Below, one piece after another: positions 28,817 to 37,106 of a stretch of DNA of 64,000 nucleotides; positions within the stretch are counted from its first letter, which is position 1, and every line of letters begins with the position of its first letter. The notes under the pieces are model-generated. The model was not told the origin of the DNA. It saw only the letters and a program-made list of their open reading frames with translations, and did no database searches. Source of the stretch: Bog-159 sp963738345 (GTDB taxonomy: Bacteria > Acidobacteriota > Terriglobia > Bryobacterales > Bryobacteraceae); the NCBI GenBank assembly GCA_963738345.1, contig CAVTWI010000002.1:2976001-3040000 (forward strand), given 5' to 3'. The position numbers were made by a program, and so were the translations under genes.

Positions 28817-29796
28817 GGAAGGCTGATGCGGATGCGCATGGCTCCAATGTTTTGGTCGGCGGCGCCGTAGTATCCAGTGAGGTCGAGGTTATCTCCGGGC
28901 CGAGAGGTGACGCCTTCGAGGAAAATCACGTTCGGCACGATACCCACACGCTCCCACGGCAGGGTGGGCAGGATGAACGGCTTTTGACTCCGGGCCAGGA
29001 CGCGGGTGGGATCGTTCTTGTCGAATAAGATCCAGCCTGGCCCGTAAATCAGTTTGTCGTTGGCCCCGTTGTAGAGCAGGAGGATACCGGCTTTGGTCAC
29101 CAGAGGGGCGGGCCCCGGCTCCATCACGCGATCGTCGAAGGCACCGGGAATGCGGTTTAGCACCGGAAGCGGAGTGGCATCGGACCAATGCAGGAGGTCA
29201 GCCGAACTGGCCAATCCCATGTAGTCGCGATCCTTGCCGTCGGCATCGTGGCATGTGCCCAGATAATACATCCACCATTTGCCATTGATGCGCTCGGGCA
29301 CGATTGCGCCGGATTTGGTCCATCCGGTGATCCATGCCCCGTGGTATGCGGGCAGGATGACACCGCGGCGCTCCCAGTGCCGTAGGTCACGGGAGGTAGC
29401 GAGGCAGAGTTGCGCATCGTGGCGATTGTAGCCGGTGTAGGTCATGTAGTAAGTGCCATCGAGAGCCAGCACGCGGGGATCCTCCACGCCACCGTCGGTT
29501 TCGTATGGCGCCAAGGGCTCCAGCACTGGTGACGGATCGATTTTGAAGTGCAGGCCGTCGGCGGAATCCGCATACCCGATGCGCGAAGTGCCGTGCGCGT
29601 CAGTAGCCCGGAATAGCAAAACGGTTTGGGCGCCGACAGTGATTGCGGCGGGGTTGAAGGCTCCGGAAGCCATCCAAGGAAATGCTCCCGGTTTGAGCAC
29701 AGGCTGATCGCTCAGGCGATCGGCTCGTATGGTTACGGCGGGTACGGCGGCCAACATCGCGGCCAGCAGACCACTCAAAAAGATTCCGATATTCAT
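28813..29796 (-). CDS. GH130/GH43-like five-bladed beta-propeller glycosidase or glycoside phosphorylase
   Basis: 327 residues with an N-terminal hydrophobic signal (LSGLLAAMLAAVPAVTI). Propeller motifs typical of GH130 are present: SGAFNPAAIT, DGGVEDPRVLALDGTYYMTYT, a conserved tryptophan stretch GKWWMYYLG, MEPGPAPL, and ILLLYNGAND. GH130 enzymes phosphorolyse or hydrolyse beta-mannosides; an exported member would more likely hydrolyse. Related GH43/GH32 propellers cannot be excluded without a profile search. It is divergent from the trehalase gene by 24 bp, in a carbohydrate locus. Confidence 0.75.
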   Translation of the reverse strand: MNIGIFLSGLLAAMLAAVPAVTIRADRLSDQPVLKPGAFPWMASGAFNPAAITVGAQTVLLFRATDAHGTSRIGYADSADGLHFKIDPSPVLEPLAPYETDGGVEDPRVLALDGTYYMTYTGYNRHDAQLCLATSRDLRHWERRGVILPAYHGAWITGWTKSGAIVPERINGKWWMYYLGTCHDADGKDRDYMGLASSADLLHWSDATPLPVLNRIPGAFDDRVMEPGPAPLVTKAGILLLYNGANDKLIYGPGWILFDKNDPTRVLARSQKPFILPTLPWERVGIVPNVIFLEGVTSRPGDNLDLTGYYGAADQNIGAMRIRISLP

Positions 29797-29820
29797 GGCT
29801 TGAAGTAATATACTGTTTTC

Positions 29821-31397
29821 GTGCGACAGCGTAAAGCCTATTACCTTCCCTCCGTTCTCGTCGTCCTGCTGATGAGTGCGGCGGCCCAGACAGTCGTCAA
29901 GAAGCAGCCCGAGCCGATTCAGGATTACATCCGCAAGATGTGGGGAGTCTTGACGCGGTCAAATCGCAACTTGGCGGCGGCAGCTGTCGATCCCAAGTTC
30001 AAGCCGCTGCCCGATGGGCGCTGGCCGGTTTATATTCCAGCCAACGAGGATACGAGAAGTTGGAGCGCGACCTTACGGCGCGGCTATGGCGCCAGCAGAT
30101 TTCGCCAAGTTGGAGATCCGCAGATTGCCCGCGAATGCCGCGGACATTAAGGATCAGGGATTGCTTTACCTACCGCGGCCCTATGTGGTGCCGGGCGGGC
30201 GGTTCAATGAAATGTACGGCTGGGACAGTTACTTCATTCAACTTGGGTTATTGCGTGACAGTGAGGTGGAGTTGGCTCGGGACATGGCCGACAACTTCCT
30301 GTACGAGATCCGAAACTATGGCAAGATTCTGAACGCCAACCGCACTTACTATCTGACGCGATCGCAACCACCGTTCCTGACGCAGATGCTTTTGGGCGTT
30401 TACGAGCGCGACTAAGGACCGTAAGTGGCTGGCAGACGCCATGCCGGCGGTGGAATCGTACTACCAATTCTGGACGAGTGACCCCCATCTGACTGCCTGA
30501 CACGGGCTTGTCGCGCTACTACGACTTGGGCGACGGTCCGGCGCCGGAATCGGTCTCCGCCGAGCGCGATGCGCAGGGACTGACTCATTATGACCGCGTG
30601 AAGGAATACTACCGCACACAGAAGGTTGCCGATTACGAGGTGAGCGAATTCTACGACCGCAAGAGGAACTATACTGACGGACCTCTTCTACAAAGGCGAC
30701 CGATCGATGCGCGAGTCCGGATTCGACCCATCCAACCGGTTCGGTCCTTTCAGCGTGGATATCATCCATTACGATCCGGTTTGCCTGAATTCGCTGCTGT
30801 ATCTGATGGAGCAACAGACGGCGGAGCTTTTCGACATCTTGGATAAAGAAGCCGAGGGCTCGGCTTGGCGCATAGCGGGCAATCAAGCGTGCCGCGGCCA
30901 TCAACAGACTCATGTGGGACGCTGGCGATGGCCTTTATTACGATTACAACTTCGCGCATAAGACCGTGCGGCACTATCCATTTCTGACCACGTTTTACCC
31001 GCTGTGGGCCGGTATCGCCAGCAAGGAGCAGGCCGCGGCGGTGCGGAAAAACCTGGCGAAATTCGAGCGTAAGGGAGGCTTGGCTACCAGCACCTTCGAG
31101 AGCGGCAATCAATGGGACCTGCCCTTCGGTTGGGCTCCCCTGGAGATGATCGCGGTGGAGGGCTTGCGCCGTTACGGTTACAACGAGGATGCCGACCGTA
31201 TTTCAGAAGAGTTTTTGTCACTGGTTAAAGACGAATATCGGAAAGTCGGTTTCATCGTGGAAAAATACGATGTGGTCCGTCGTGGAACGGATAGTAGCAG
31301 TATTCGCTACGGCTATCAGTCGAACCAGCAGGGTTTTGGATGGACGAACGCAGTGTATACGCGTTTGCTCGATGCCTTACCGGCTGGGAAGAGGTGA
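29821..31397 (+). pseudogene. treA: Trehalase (GH37), broken by six single-base frameshifts
   Basis: GTG start at 29821, signal peptide SVLVVLLMSAAAQ. Both trehalase signatures are present, in different frames: PGGRFNEMYGWDSY and QWDLPFGWAP. Six frame changes are needed: one base missing near 30051 and near 30081, one extra base near 30410, 30495, 30673 and 30873. Corrected, the reading is continuous at about 525 residues with no stop from a base substitution (for example YEKLERDLTAR to MAPADFAKLE, and KRNY to LTDLFYKGD). The enzyme would split trehalose into two glucoses in the periplasm. As the sequence stands it cannot be translated whole. Clustering of six indels in 830 bp suggests either a decayed gene or a badly resolved patch of assembly. 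It overlaps the convergent CRTAC gene by 21 bp. Confidence 0.85.
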
Positions 31398-33137
31398 CGC
31401 GGGCAGACGGTGCGCGGCTGAATTCTCGCGGATTGTGATGATGCGGTCGGCCTGCACATTGGGAAACCATTCCAGATTACCGTTAGGCCAGCGGATTTCC
31501 AGATCGGCGGTAGTGGCGGCGCCCAGGCCGAAATGCAGGCGTCGATCGTTTGCCGAATAGAAGCTTGACTGGCTGAGGACCTCTTGTGCCTGGATCTTCC
31601 CGTCATAGCGCGCGGTCACTCTGGCCCCAATCGCGCTGCGATTCGAAGTCACTCCTTCCAACTTGACTTTGATCCAGTGACCGCCGCCGGTGACATCATT
31701 GCGAAGTAGAGAGGGCGGCTCATTCAGATTTATGATTACCACGTCGATATCGCCGTCATTGTCAAAGTCACCGAAGGCGCAGCCGCGACTGGCGTGGGGT
31801 GCCGCGATAGCGGGTCCCCCCTGATCCAACAACTCCTCGAAATGGCCGTCACCTAGACTACGGAAGATCACGCGCGGCGTCTTAAATGGATATCCGGATA
31901 ATTTCGATTCCACTTCGGGGTACACACTGCCCGTGACAAAAAACAGGTCGGGGTTACCATCGTTGTCAAGATCCACGATGCCCGCACCCCAGCCAATGAA
32001 ACGCGTCTCGACGGCCAGCCCTGCAGCAATCGTGGTGTCTTCGAAATTTCCCTTCCCGTCGTTTCGGTAAAGTATGTTGGTGTCATCGGCGAAGTGCGTT
32101 TTGAAGATATCCAAATTGCCATCCAAGTTATAATCGCCGACCGCTACTCCCATACCGGCCTGTTCCATGCCGTCTTCGTTCAGGGCGGCACCGGTTTCCA
32201 AACCGACGCCGGTGAAGGTATTGTTGTGATTGTTGCGAAACAAGAGGCTGGGGGTGGAATCGCAAGCTACGTATATATCGGGCCAACCGTCGTTATCGAA
32301 GTCTGCCGCTACTGCCGTCATGGCGTAGCCTTTGTGTTTTGACACGCCGGAAGCTTCACTCACGTCCGTAAAGGTACCGTCGCCATTGTTGTGGTAGAGC
32401 GAAAGGCGCCCCTGCGGCAACCCGCGCGGGCCGCAGTTTACAGGGATGCCTTTCCAGTTACAGTTGCCGTTTGCGCCCGGTTTGGGTACGGCCGCGAAGT
32501 CAAATTCCAAGTAGTTGGCGACGAAGAGATCGAGGCGACCGTCGCGGTCGTAGTCTAGAAACGTACAGCCTGAACCCCATGGCGTGCCCGGCTGTTGCAA
32601 GCCAGCCTTGACGGTTACATCGGTGAAAGTACCATCGCCATTATTATGGTAAAGAACGTTCTGACCCCAGTAAGTGATGAATAGGTCGTCATAACCGTCG
32701 TTATCGTAATCGCCAACGCACACCGCCGAGGCCCAGCCGGAGCGCTTCAATCCAGCTTGTTCTGTCACATCGGTAAACGTGCCGTTGCGATTATTTTTAT
32801 ACAGGCGGTTGTGGGCGCCTGCGGGCGGATGGTCGATCCGGGTACCGCTCAAAATGAAAATGTCGAGCCAGCCGTCGTTGTCGTAATCGATGAAAGCGAC
32901 GCCGCACCCAACGGTTTCCAGTATGTAGTCCTTGTGCAATGGGCCGCCGTAAATCGTTGGCGCGCGCAGACCCGCCTGTTCAGCCACGTCGGTGAACCTC
33001 GAGTGCCAGGGCAATCCGGACGGTTTCCCTCGGGGCGCCGGTTTTACACCGCGGGTCGATACGCCCTGTCCCCACATTTCCAGGGCGTGGGCCGCTAGCA
33101 GGCCCAAGCAGGCGCGGCGAGTTAACCGTCTACTCAT
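31377..33137 (-). CDS. Tat-exported CRTAC1/ASPIC-UnbV protein with FG-GAP repeats (paralogue 2)
   Basis: 586 residues. The N-terminus SRRLTRRACLGLLAAHA is a Tat-type signal. FG-GAP/VCBS units follow (VAFIDYDNDGWLDIFI, VGDYDNDGYDDLF, FLDYDRDGRLDLFV), then an ASPIC/UnbV domain at about 500-570 (WIKVKLEGVTSNRSAIG, SANDRRLHFGLG). It is similar along its whole length to the genes at 13917 and 43510. The gene begins about 30 bp downstream of the 3' end of the outer group II intron, which now occupies its upstream region. Its expression may depend on read-through from the intron. Confidence 0.9.
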   Translation of the reverse strand: MSRRLTRRACLGLLAAHALEMWGQGVSTRGVKPAPRGKPSGLPWHSRFTDVAEQAGLRAPTIYGGPLHKDYILETVGCGVAFIDYDNDGWLDIFILSGTRIDHPPAGAHNRLYKNNRNGTFTDVTEQAGLKRSGWASAVCVGDYDNDGYDDLFITYWGQNVLYHNNGDGTFTDVTVKAGLQQPGTPWGSGCTFLDYDRDGRLDLFVANYLEFDFAAVPKPGANGNCNWKGIPVNCGPRGLPQGRLSLYHNNGDGTFTDVSEASGVSKHKGYAMTAVAADFDNDGWPDIYVACDSTPSLLFRNNHNNTFTGVGLETGAALNEDGMEQAGMGVAVGDYNLDGNLDIFKTHFADDTNILYRNDGKGNFEDTTIAAGLAVETRFIGWGAGIVDLDNDGNPDLFFVTGSVYPEVESKLSGYPFKTPRVIFRSLGDGHFEELLDQGGPAIAAPHASRGCAFGDFDNDGDIDVVIINLNEPPSLLRNDVTGGGHWIKVKLEGVTSNRSAIGARVTARYDGKIQAQEVLSQSSFYSANDRRLHFGLGAATTADLEIRWPNGNLEWFPNVQADRIITIRENSAAHRLPASPLPSR

Positions 33138-33181
33138 AGGTAGATTTTGACGCGGTACTGGCTAAAATAGCCAGCCCGTTT

Positions 33182-34558
33182 TCAACAAACCCCTTTCAAA
33201 CCGTGCGTGCGGTTTTCCCGCACACGGCTTAACGATGATCTTACTGATGCGGCTTGCGCCGGGTATCGCACGGTTCCGCGCAATCGATACAGACCCATTC
33301 CGTGAAACTGTTCGGCGGTCCAGAGAACCCGCCGCGTCGCTCGCTGCCCGCCCCGCCGATGCAGCCAGCGGACCAGACGCTCGTAGACGAAGCTGTCCAT
33401 CTTCAGGAACTCCCGTGCCGTTGTTCCGGTCCGAAAGTAGTTTCCCCAGCCGCGAATCACGGGGTTCAGTTTGGCGATGATCTGCTTCACATCTTCCCCG
33501 CTCGCACGCCTTCCGGTGATCTCGCGCACCCGGTCACGGAGTCGCTTCGTCGCCTTTGGTGACGGCCAGCGGTGCATGTAATATGCCCGCGGATTCCGCA
33601 GAATACTTCGCTTCTTGCGGATCGTGCACCCTAGAAAAACGAAACTTCCCTTCCCGCGCCGTAGATCCACCATCCGCGTCTTCTCCGGATGCAGCACCAG
33701 ACCCAGCTTGCTCATCACAAACTGGATTTGTCGAAGCGCCTCCTTCGCCTTCGATTCCGTCGCAGCCATCACCACGAAATCGTCGGCATATCGAATCAGT
33801 TTCCCGAGCGACCCACACTTGGCCGCCCACAACCGATCCAACAGGTGCAGGTAGATGTTCGCCAGCAACGGCGAGATCACTCCGCCTTGCGGGGTTCCCG
33901 CAAGCGTTTCCCTCACTGTTCCGTCTTCCATCACCCCGGCCCTCAACCACTGCCGGATCAACTTCAGTACCCTTCGATCCGAGATTCGCTCCCCTACCAG
34001 CACCATCAGCTTTTCCTGATCGATGCTGTCAAAGTAGCCCTTGATGTCTGCATCGACTACGAAGTCATGCCCTTGGTTCCCCGCTACGCGGATTGCTTCC
34101 AGAGCCTCCGTCGCGCTCTTCTTCGGCCGGAATCCGAAGCTGCTTGCCTCGAAATCCGCCTCGAAGATCGGCTCGATCATGATCTTCGCCGCCATCTGCA
34201 CCACCCGGTCCCGTACCGTCGGTATCCCCAGTGGCCGCTGCTTTCCGTCAGCTTTCGGTATGTATTGCCGCCTCACCGGTGAGGGGCGATATTCGCCTGC
34301 CCGGAGATCAGCCTGTATCCCTTCGAGAAATTGGGCCACGCCCTTCTCCTCGATGGATCGCAGCGTGGCTTGGTCCACGCCTGCTGCCCCTCCGTTACTG
34401 CGCACTCGCCTCCATGCTTCCCACAGGACGTCACTCCTGTAGATCCGGTCGTACAGCGCATGAAAACGCCGCGTCTTACTCTGCTTGGCACACATCCATA
34501 GCTTGCGTTGGAGTTCTCGCACTTTATCTACTACCGGGTTGTTTTCCGTTTCCGGCAT
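33182..34558 (-). CDS. ltrA: Group II intron reverse transcriptase/maturase (outer intron)
   Basis: 458 residues from the ATG at 34558; a longer reading starts with TTG at 34582. The reverse transcriptase has PKADGKQRPLGIPTVRDR, VDADIKGYFDSI, GTPQGGVISPLLANIYL and the catalytic YADD at 237-240. A maturase domain X follows (PVIRGWGNYFR). There is no HNH endonuclease domain. It helps splice its own intron and primes reverse transcription into DNA. The last 17 codons run through intron domain V (SRVRENRTHG is encoded by the catalytic helix), so one stretch serves as protein code and ribozyme core. The gene is intact. Its start lies about 80 bp downstream of the inner intron. Confidence 0.93.
   Translation of the reverse strand: MPETENNPVVDKVRELQRKLWMCAKQSKTRRFHALYDRIYRSDVLWEAWRRVRSNGGAAGVDQATLRSIEEKGVAQFLEGIQADLRAGEYRPSPVRRQYIPKADGKQRPLGIPTVRDRVVQMAAKIMIEPIFEADFEASSFGFRPKKSATEALEAIRVAGNQGHDFVVDADIKGYFDSIDQEKLMVLVGERISDRRVLKLIRQWLRAGVMEDGTVRETLAGTPQGGVISPLLANIYLHLLDRLWAAKCGSLGKLIRYADDFVVMAATESKAKEALRQIQFVMSKLGLVLHPEKTRMVDLRRGKGSFVFLGCTIRKKRSILRNPRAYYMHRWPSPKATKRLRDRVREITGRRASGEDVKQIIAKLNPVIRGWGNYFRTGTTAREFLKMDSFVYERLVRWLHRRGGQRATRRVLWTAEQFHGMGLYRLRGTVRYPAQAASVRSSLSRVRENRTHGLKGVC
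33200..33231 (-). ncRNA. Group II intron domain V, outer intron
   Basis: Minus strand reads AGCCGTGTGCGG, a GAAA tetraloop, then CCGCACGCACGGTTT. This is the standard 32-34-base hairpin with the AGC catalytic triad at the base and a two-base bulge. A weaker hairpin (GTTTGTT/AACGGGC) follows and is the likely domain VI. Confidence 0.88.
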
Positions 34559-34688
34559 GCCCTCGCGCTTACCTCTACACAAGCCCGATCAAAGCAGGGT
34601 CCCTTCCCTCCAGCGCGTTGTCTTGCGCGCCTTCATCGGTGTCGGGTCGGAGGTGGCGCGCTTGCGCGCTGGCCACCGTCCGCCGCTC

Positions 34689-34720
34689 AAACTGTACGTG
34701 CAGTTTTCCCGCATACAGCT
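34689..34720 (-). ncRNA. Group II intron domain V, inner intron
   Basis: Minus strand reads AGCTGTATGCGG, a GAAA tetraloop, then CTGCACGTACAGTTT. It differs from the outer copy by compensating pairs in the stem and keeps the AGC triad. It lies just after the maturase stop, so it is not coding. Confidence 0.88.
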
Positions 34721-34721
34721 T

Positions 34722-36026
34722 TCACGAAGACTCACTCTTCCGGGATGCAATCGAAGAGATCAACTGAATCAAGTTCACCAGCCCGTACTCGCCGTACAAC
34801 TTGGTTTCCGGCAACTGTCGCCAGCCACCGTTCCGCCAACGCTTGCATTGATGCGACCGAATGCGCCGCACAATCCAGCCGTCGAGTCGGTGGAAGAGCT
34901 TTCGAACGTGGGCTCGCTTGTAGTGATGTCCCCACCCCCGCAACACCGGGTTCAGTTCCTCTATCAACTCCTTGGTCTTTAGCGGCACGCGCCGCCTGGT
35001 AAGCGCGCGCACCTGATCCATGAAATGCCGGATCGATTTCTCCCGAGGGATAGCATACAGTTCCCCCGACTGAGCACCACTGCGGATCTTGCCCGGTGGC
35101 AACTGAAGTTGCTTCCCGCGTTTGACCTTGTACCCAAGAAACTCGAACCCTTGCCGGACGTGCACGATCCGCGTCTTTTGCGGATGCAGTTGCACGCCCA
35201 ACTCGTTCAGAATCCGAAGCGCCGCGGCCACTGCCGCTCGCGCTTCTGCTGCCGATTCGCAGGTCGCTACCCAGTCGTCGGCGTACCTCGTTAGCTGATA
35301 TCCCTTGCGCCGCATCTCCCGATCGAACGGCGTCAGAAGTATATTACTGAGCAAGGGTGAAACTACCCCGCCTTGCGGAGTCCCGCGCTCAGTTGGAAAC
35401 AGCCGCCCTTTGCCATAACTTCCCGCCTTGAGCATCGCCTCGATCAGACGCAACACCCGGCCGTCAGATATTCTCTGGGACACGAGCGATAGAAGTTTGG
35501 CGTGTTCCACCGACCCGAAAAAGTCCTTCAAATCGGCGTCCACGATCCACTCCCGACCGCCCTGGATCTCCTTCCAAACTTTGCGCATGGCGTCCTTCGT
35601 CGATCGCCCTCGCCGATATCCGAAGTTGGCTTCATCGAACACTGGCTCAAAGATCGGTTCCAGCCGATTGAGCAACGCCTGCTGGCACACCCGGTCATAA
35701 ATCGTCGGGATTCCCAACGTGCGAAGCTCGCCCGGCTTTCCCGCCTTCGGGATCTGCACCTGCCGCACCGGTTGAGGCCGGTAGATATCGTCCTTCAGTT
35801 CCCGATGCAATCGATCCAACTGCTGATCGAGTTGCCCGTCGAATCCGTCCAGACTCTGCCCGTCCACGCCTCCACTGCCCCGGTTGGCCTTTACCATCTC
35901 CCAGGCCATCTCCAAATTCTTCCGCTGATACACCTTGTCAATTAATGAATGGATCTTCCTTGCACCCGTCGGGTTGATCCAGTCCACCAGTCTCCTCGGA
36001 CGAGAATGTACGGGTATTTCACTCAT
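34722..36026 (-). CDS. ltrA: Group II intron reverse transcriptase/maturase (inner intron)
   Basis: 434 residues. RT motifs: GELRTLGIPTIYDRVCQQAL, VDADLKDFFGSVEH, GTPQGGVVSPLLSNILL and YADD at 248-251. Maturase domain X includes LNPVLRGWGHHYKRAH. No endonuclease domain. It differs strongly in sequence from the outer maturase, so the two introns belong to different lineages and did not arise by duplication in place. The gene is intact. It lies in domain IV of the inner intron, on the same strand as the outer maturase. Confidence 0.93.
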   Translation of the reverse strand: MSEIPVHSRPRRLVDWINPTGARKIHSLIDKVYQRKNLEMAWEMVKANRGSGGVDGQSLDGFDGQLDQQLDRLHRELKDDIYRPQPVRQVQIPKAGKPGELRTLGIPTIYDRVCQQALLNRLEPIFEPVFDEANFGYRRGRSTKDAMRKVWKEIQGGREWIVDADLKDFFGSVEHAKLLSLVSQRISDGRVLRLIEAMLKAGSYGKGRLFPTERGTPQGGVVSPLLSNILLTPFDREMRRKGYQLTRYADDWVATCESAAEARAAVAAALRILNELGVQLHPQKTRIVHVRQGFEFLGYKVKRGKQLQLPPGKIRSGAQSGELYAIPREKSIRHFMDQVRALTRRRVPLKTKELIEELNPVLRGWGHHYKRAHVRKLFHRLDGWIVRRIRSHQCKRWRNGGWRQLPETKLYGEYGLVNLIQLISSIASRKSESS

Positions 36027-37088
36027 GGAACTGATCCTCCTCCCCGCCCTTGCTCATCTGGTTTTCTCTCTCTTCCCAACCGCCTTCGCCGGCTGCCTTT
36101 CCCGGCCCACTTCCGCCGCCGGTTGCCCGGTCACGCGGCTTTCACCGCGCTTGTGGTACTACACAGCCGTCCGTCTACTGGCAGAGCGTCGCTCGCCACT
36201 TCGCTCTCGCTTATAGGTCTGCTTACTCCGGTGCCACCCGCAGACTCTGCCAGTCCTCCTGAGGTCACGCGCTATTCTTCCGTACCGTGCCATCCGCAAA
36301 CACCTTGGTGCGGTGGGTGAATGAGAACGCCTTCGCCTTCATAGTGCAGGCTCGACCTTGCCCCACCTTTGGCCGACCGGTTCATCTTCGGGGTGGCCCC
36401 CATCGATTACAGCCCGGTACTTCTCCTCATGCCCTTCAGATTCCACCTCGCAGTGGACACCCTGCCCTCCGGGAACTGCAAGCGGTGGCTCCAGGTCCGC
36501 CTTGGCTGTGTCCAGCTTTCGCCTTCGTGCCCGTTTAGGCTTCTCCATACCTGCCTCTCTCCCGGCCCGCGAGGCATTACCCCCGCGTTCGGATATGGCG
36601 CTCCTCATCCGAGCGCCAGAGGGACTTCAACCCTCCTGATCAACGCGCTGCTCAGCGCACACTACGAACCCCTCGGACTCCCTCCCGGCTCCTCGCGATT
36701 TCGGCCGTCCGGCTTTATACGCTCGGTCTTCGCCTGACTGGGCTGCCAGGTAGGGTCTCTCCTGTTCCGCGCTCTTCTCTGGAAACGTGCCACCGCCCCT
36801 TACCCCGGAAAGGTCCAGCAGTCCTTCCGGTCCAGACTGCTGTCTGTTGCCTTCGCCATGACATGACTGGCTCGGCCCTTTCAAACACCTTTCGGCTGAT
36901 ACTATGACGTGGCTGCAGCGTTCACTTGATATTGCGGCCCGCTTCCTTGCTCTCCACGAAATGGACTTTTGACGCCCCGCTGTGGCCGGTGACATCTCTG
37001 CCGTCGGCTGGGGCCTGCTACCGGGCGCTCCGGCGCTTACCCGGGCAAGACTTGCACCTGCTAGAAGAACGCGTCTTTCAGGACGCAC
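36027..37088 (-). ncRNA. 5' ribozyme regions of both group II introns (domains I-III)
   Basis: This 1,062-bp stretch has no credible gene; all ORFs in it look like frame shadows. Bases 37088-36661 are the 5' 428 bases of the outer intron and bases 36660-36027 the 5' 634 bases of the inner intron. Each starts with GTGCG and holds its own EBS1. Dense short inverted repeats (for example GCGTCC/GACGC at the outer 5' end) fit folded domain I. Confidence 0.7.
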
Positions 37089-37106
37089 CATGCCACAAGT
37101 ATACTG

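Larger units (their letters stand above)
34641..36660 (-). mobile_element. Inner group II intron, inserted into the outer intron
   Basis: The 5' end is set at 36660 by GTGCG. The adjacent upstream bases TCGTAGT (IBS1, 36661-36667) pair with ACTGCGA (EBS1, 36448-36454) with one G-U. EBS1 lies 206 bases from the 5' end, close to the 223 bases in the outer intron. About 630 bases of ribozyme domains I-IV precede the maturase gene. Domain V (34689-34720) and a GC-rich domain VI hairpin (GGTGGC...GCCACC around GCGCGCAAGCGCGC) follow, ending in CCGACCCGAC at about 34641. Total 2.0 kb, with all parts present, so probably able to splice. The pairing target is outer-intron sequence, so this intron homed into the other one. 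Confidence 0.82.
33167..37088 (-). mobile_element. Outer group II intron, interrupted by an inner group II intron (twintron)
   Basis: The 5' end is set at 37088 by the group II consensus start GTGCG. The seven bases just upstream (IBS1, TGGCATG, 37089-37095) pair with CATGTCA in domain I (EBS1, 36859-36865) with one G-U. Two bases further, ATACT (IBS2, 37098-37102) pairs with AGTAT (EBS2, 36899-36903). This is the normal order and spacing. The 3' part carries a maturase gene, a canonical 32-base domain V and a short domain VI; the 3' end at about 33167 is approximate. The 428-base 5' part ends at 36661, where a second intron begins. Without the insert the outer intron is about 1.9 kb, a normal size. 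It sits between divergent genes, 18 bp from the start of the glycosidase gene. Confidence 0.8.

Noticed and set aside
33182..36660. Two group II introns as simple tandem neighbours, the left one 5'-truncated
   Set aside because: A full 5' end with matching EBS1/IBS1 and EBS2/IBS2 for the outer intron lies to the right of the inner intron, and both reconstructed lengths are normal.
36050..36737. Several ORFs of 70-125 codons in both strands
   Set aside because: They fall in the ribozyme region of the inner intron and have no protein-like features.
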